Shown: piece after piece, positions 8,340 through 11,936 of the stretch
Layout: every line of letters begins with the position of its first letter
Numbering within the stretch: the stretch's first letter is position 1
NCBI GenBank assembly: GCA_003990745.1
Contig: RBNI01005927.1
Location: 1 to 11,936, forward strand
Direction: 5' to 3'
Source of the DNA: Jimgerdemannia flammicorona
Lineage: Eukaryota; Mucoromycota; Endogonomycetes; Endogonales; Endogonaceae
DNA length: 11,936 nucleotides
Translations under genes and position numbers: made by a program
Notes under the pieces: model-generated
What the model was told of the DNA's origin: nothing
What the model saw: only the letters and a program-made list of their open reading frames with translations
Databases searched by the model: none

Positions 8340-11300
8340 ATGAACAGTACAACCAACATTTTTTCTATGAACGTCAATGGGCTTAGGGGGACTAGGAGGC
8401 GATATATGATTTTTGGATGGCTGAAGAAACTGGAGGCTGATATTTTCTTACTTCAGGATGTATGGTGTGAGGGGGAGGAAGATGGACTGGAATGGACTAG
8501 AGAGTGGGGTGGGAAGGCAGTTTGGTAGGGTAAAGTGGGAATTCTGATTAGGAAGGGGAAAGGGGACATTGTGGACATTGGACATTGGGGTAGTAGATTG
8601 GTGTGGGGGACGTGGCAGAGGCCTGGATGGAACTCAATTGTAGTGGGATCCTGTTACTGCCCGGCTGAGAGGGGGATCAGAGTGACATGGATTGGAGATT
8701 TGAGGGACTCTGGGCTCTTGGTTGAGGCTGGGTTGGACTGTCTGGGGGGTGATTTTAATATGGTACAGGAGAGTCAACTGGATAGAACTGATGGGGGTCA
8801 GGGTGTGGCAGGAAGGAGTGGGGGATTGGAGGAATGGGAGGAGGTGGAATGGCTCAGCTCACTGGTGGATGCTATGCAACTTCAGGATGAGGATTGATGT
8901 CTATATACACACTGGGTTGGCGGGCTGGGTACTAGGATTGATTGGGTTCTGACTGCGGAGTGCTGGGGACATACAGTTTGGGAGACAATGGAGGTTGAGT
9001 GGTGCCCATGGTCAGATCACTGGGGTATTTGGGGAGGTGGGAGGTTTGGAGGGAGTGGAGAGGGGCCAGGACATTGGAGGCTGAACTCTTCGCTGCTGGA
9101 TGAGATGGAGCTGTGGAATGAGTGGGTGGTGGAGATACGATCCAAGGTTAAGAATTGGAGGCAAGCTGGGATAGGGATTGGAGATAGGTGGCATAGATTG
9201 AAATCCAAAGCTCAGAGGTACTGGGGGGAAGTAGGGAAGGAGCGAGGTACTCAGCAGAGGAGATGAGTCTGATGGACATCTAAGAGACTAGAGAGACTAC
9301 TTCTGAATTGGGCTGGACTATTGGCCGAGGAGGGGGTGTTGGACTGGAAGGCTAAGTGGGCTAAGCTGGAAGTGATGGAATTACAGGATTTGTTGAGGAA
9401 GGAGGAGTCAATGCAGGCTCAGGCTATGGCGGCCAGGTTACGGTGGCAAGGATTGGAAGAAGGAGAACGACCTATGAGGCTTTTGTCCTACCTCCTCCAT
9501 GCTAGGGGAGCTAGACACTGGTGGGAAGGAGTCCTTAATGATGAGGGAGAGATGGTGTTGGGTGTGCAGGGGATCCTGGGCCAGCTGAGCACCTGGTGGA
9601 GTGAACTCTGGAGTAAAGAGAAGGGAGGAGAGGGGGTGCAGGACATTGAACAGCATTTGGAAGATTGGCACCCAAATCTGGCAGCAGAGTTGGGGGATCT
9701 GGGCTGACCGGTATTGGGGGAGGAGATCCTTCAAGTTCTGGCATCAACTACCTTGGGAACGGCGCCTGGGGAGGATGGTCTGCCTTGGGACTTTTGGAAA
9801 CGTATGGCATTGGTGGAGGAGTTATTGGAGGAGATGTCACTGATGTGTGACGCAGTCCTCAGTACCGGGGAGTGGATTGGAGGGCAACAGTTGGGGCTGG
9901 TTTCCCTGCTGTATAAGGACAAAGGACAAAGAGAGGACTGGAAGAACTGGCGGCCGATTATGCTGCTGGATATGGACTGCAAATTGGTCACCAAAATCCT
10001 AGTGGCGAGGTTGCAGGGGGTGGCACAGCAGGTGATAGGGAAGGAGCAGCGAGGCTTTGTTGGAGGCTGACTGATCCGAGATGGTACGGCATGGGTTCAC
10101 GGGGTCATTGAAGGTGCTAGGGCGGCAGGGGTGGATGGCCGTTTGGTATTTCTGGACCAGGAGAAGGCCTATGATAGGGTGCGGAGAGTTTGGTTGGAGA
10201 AGGTACTAGAGCGCATTGGGTTGCCAGTGGGCATGTGTCGGTCACTTATTGGACTACTGGAAGGGAGTAGGGCTGTGATTCTGGCAAATGGTCACAGGGG
10301 GGCTTCTTTCCCCTTGGGGAGGGGGGTGCCTCAAGGAGATCCGCTGTCTCCTATTTTTTATGCTTTTGCCCTGGAGCCATTGTTGGATCAGATTCGGTGA
10401 TGAGTTGGTGGACTGAATATCTTGGGGGTCAATTGGAAGGTGGGGGCCTTTGCCGATAATATGGTGGTTGGACTGGGCTCGGTGGCAGATGTGGCTATGC
10501 TCAAGGAGATAGTCGAGTGGTATGAGGGATGCTCAGGGGCGAAACTCAACTGGCACAAGTGTGAGACAATGGTCCTTGGAGAAGGAGTTGTAGGGGGAGA
10601 CGTCATTGGAACAATTGTCCCAGCAGGAGGAGTAGTACGGTATTTGGGTATCTATTTCTCGGTGTATGGCTCTTTACTTCCCAAGGAGTGGTGGGAGTGC
10701 AAGCTGGCTGAATGGGGGGTGGTATTGACAAGCTGGGGTGGTAGACAGGTGTCACTGGCAGGAAGGGTTACTGTGCTGAATGTGTATTGGATGCCAAAGC
10801 TTTGGTATCTGGGCTACCATTTGGAATTCCCTAAGTAGGTGGTCAAACGGCTTCTCAAGATGGCCCGCTCATGGATTTGGGCTGGATGCCAGAGCCAGAT
10901 TGGTTGGGAGGCATTAGCACTTCCAGTGGAGTACAGAGGCCTTGGTCTGGTGGACTTTCCCAAGAGGCTACTCTGCTTGAGGGCATGGTGGATGAAGAGG
11001 GCTAGTGAGTTGAGAGGAGGAGAATGGGTACCCCTTATACGGTGGTTATGGGAGATGAGGGTGTCGCCAAGGGGTGGTTTAGAGGATCTACTGTCCATGG
11101 TGGCCTTGGATGGCAGCCAGCAGATGTGATACCGAGGATTCTGATGGGGAGTGGTGGATGGGGCGCATCGTATTGGGCTCCAGTGGCAAGATACTGAAGG
11201 GGATGAGGACTGGGGTCCAGAGATGTGGAGGTGGGACAGGCTCTTACTGGGAGGGAATCTGGTCGAGGATTTCCGTTTAGAGGAGGGTATGGAGTGCCTT

Positions 11301-11936
11301 AGGGGCCTGGGGCAGGACCTTTGGCCGGAGGCCTGGCAAGGGGCTGGAATCGGGGAGAGGTGGGACTGGGCAGGCGTATGGTCTTGGCTTCAGATTGTGT
11401 CGAGGTGGCTTCCGCCTAAATTCTGGGTAGTATGGTGGAGACTGCTACGTCGAAATGTGATGCTAAACTTTAGGACGGGGCATCTGGTGGCTGACGGGGT
11501 CTTTGACTATGAGGAGTATTATAATGTAGGGTAGGAGGGAGGGGTGTTACAGATGCCTGAACATTGGCTGGGGGAGTGCGAGAGTTTGGAGAATTTTTGG
11601 AAGGCCGTTGGGTTGAGGCTGGGGGTTTCTGAGCCAAACCCTGAGGTTGGGGGACGGTGGGCAGCACTGCATTCAAGGCTGGTGGGGGGGGTGGGTAATG
11701 AGTGGCTGACGGTTGGCTGGGTCATCGCTTTTTGGGTAGGGCTTGTAGAACACTGGAGGTGCATATTTGAGGAGGGCCCCTGGAGGCCGGTGAGCCTGAG
11801 GATAGTGAGGTGGGAGGAGCTGATGTTAGAGCTTTTTAAGGCATGGTGGATTGGGTGGGGCCCCAAGGGGGGGAAGCATAAGGGATTAGTACAGAGGATT
11901 GTAGCGAAGAGTGGTGGTAGAGTAGTGGTGAAGGTG
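8340..11936 (+). pseudogene. Copy R ORF2: APE endonuclease and reverse transcriptase, heavily broken and partial
   Basis: This is the same protein as copy L ORF2, in a single frame from ATG 8340 to the window edge. Twelve in-frame stops start at 8526 (TAG), 8895, 9264, 9270, 9705, 10068, 10398, 10401 (TGA), 10836 (TAG), 11127, 11142 (TGA) and 11532 (TAG). Endonuclease motifs are visible: SMNVNGL near residue 9, LLQD at 37-40, GGDFN, RIDWV and WSDHW. RT motifs follow: PGEDG, YKDKG, NWRPIMLL, LDQEKAYD, GVPQGDPLSP, then FADN where FADD is expected (Asn codon 10458-10460), and YLGIYFS. In the C-terminal zinc-binding region both cysteines of the CxxC pair are Tyr (codons 11508-11510 and 11517-11519), while His (11562-11564) and Cys (11577-11579) remain. 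It cannot encode an active enzyme. Stop positions that can be aligned are not shared with copy L. Confidence 0.93.

Larger units (their letters stand above)
6340..11936 (+). mobile_element. Copy R: non-LTR retrotransposon (LINE), 3' end outside window
   Basis: This plus-strand element has the same order and similar spacing as copy L: leader, ORF1, about 33-base spacer, ORF2. The 5' end near 6338-6341 is where similarity to the copy L 5' end starts and the decayed copy T ends. The element is still coding-like at the right edge, so the 3' UTR and tail are not seen. ORF1 and ORF2 are in the same reading frame, and no frameshift is needed over 5.5 kb despite sixteen internal stops. Decay has therefore been almost entirely by substitution. 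It differs from copy L throughout, so the two are not a recent duplication. Confidence 0.93.

Noticed and set aside
8875..8952. Frameshift in copy R endonuclease near 8890
   Set aside because: Another frame looks open there, but codon alignment with copy L keeps the original frame through the TGA at 8895-8897. The conserved YTHW, RIDWV and WSDHW blocks are all in frame.
8340..11936. Reassigned TGA codon (variant genetic code) in copy R
   Set aside because: TGA sites in R line up with different residues in L (Arg, Trp, Gln, His, Asp, Leu), and TAG and TAA stops occur as well. Decay explains this better than one consistent reading of TGA.
1..11936. tRNA, rRNA, CRISPR array, LTRs or host exons
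   Set aside because: No cloverleaf, regularly spaced repeats, long terminal direct repeats or non-LINE conserved protein were seen on either strand.

Overview
This is a transposon-filled stretch of eukaryotic nuclear DNA, most likely fungal (low confidence). It has no host gene, RNA gene, CRISPR array or LTR that I can support. The whole window is explained by three copies of one family of non-LTR retrotransposons (LINEs). The proteins show an ORF1 with no retroviral-type zinc knuckle, and an ORF2 with an apurinic-type (APE) endonuclease, a reverse transcriptase (RT) and a C-terminal CxxC...HxxxxC zinc-binding region. The RT and C-terminal motifs look closest to the L1/Tx1 type of LINE. That clade call is from pattern memory, not from a tree.

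Layout. Copy L lies on the minus strand from about 5648 down to 1: a 5' leader, ORF1 (5569-3647) and ORF2 (3615-1, running off the left edge). Copy R lies on the plus strand from about 6340 to 11936: a 5' leader, ORF1 (6420-8306) and ORF2 (8340-11936, running off the right edge). The two copies are head to head and form a very large imperfect inverted repeat. The roughly 690 bases between their 5' ends (about 5649-6338) are a third, much more decayed copy (T) on the minus strand. T is collinear with L positions about 748-1430, which is the RT thumb and post-RT part of ORF2. The simplest history is that L and R each inserted into an older copy of their own family. The rest of T should then lie beyond both window edges.

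All copies are dead. L has six in-frame stops, one single-base deletion and substitutions in RT motifs. R has sixteen in-frame stops, mostly TGA, yet stays in one reading frame from 6420 to 11936 without a detectable frameshift. R has also lost a catalytic aspartate of the RT (FADD to FADN) and both cysteines of the CxxC zinc ligand pair. No stop that can be aligned is shared between L and R, so each was inactivated independently. Many differences are C-to-T or G-to-A changes (CGG or CGA to TGA, CAG to TAG, TGG to TGA or TAG). This suggests methylation-driven deamination or a repeat-induced point mutation (RIP)-like process.

In a living copy, ORF1 would coat the element RNA and ORF2 would nick the target and reverse-transcribe that RNA at the nick. 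The two frames are only about 31-33 bases apart in both copies, which suggests ORF2 was translated from a dicistronic RNA by reinitiation or a related mechanism.
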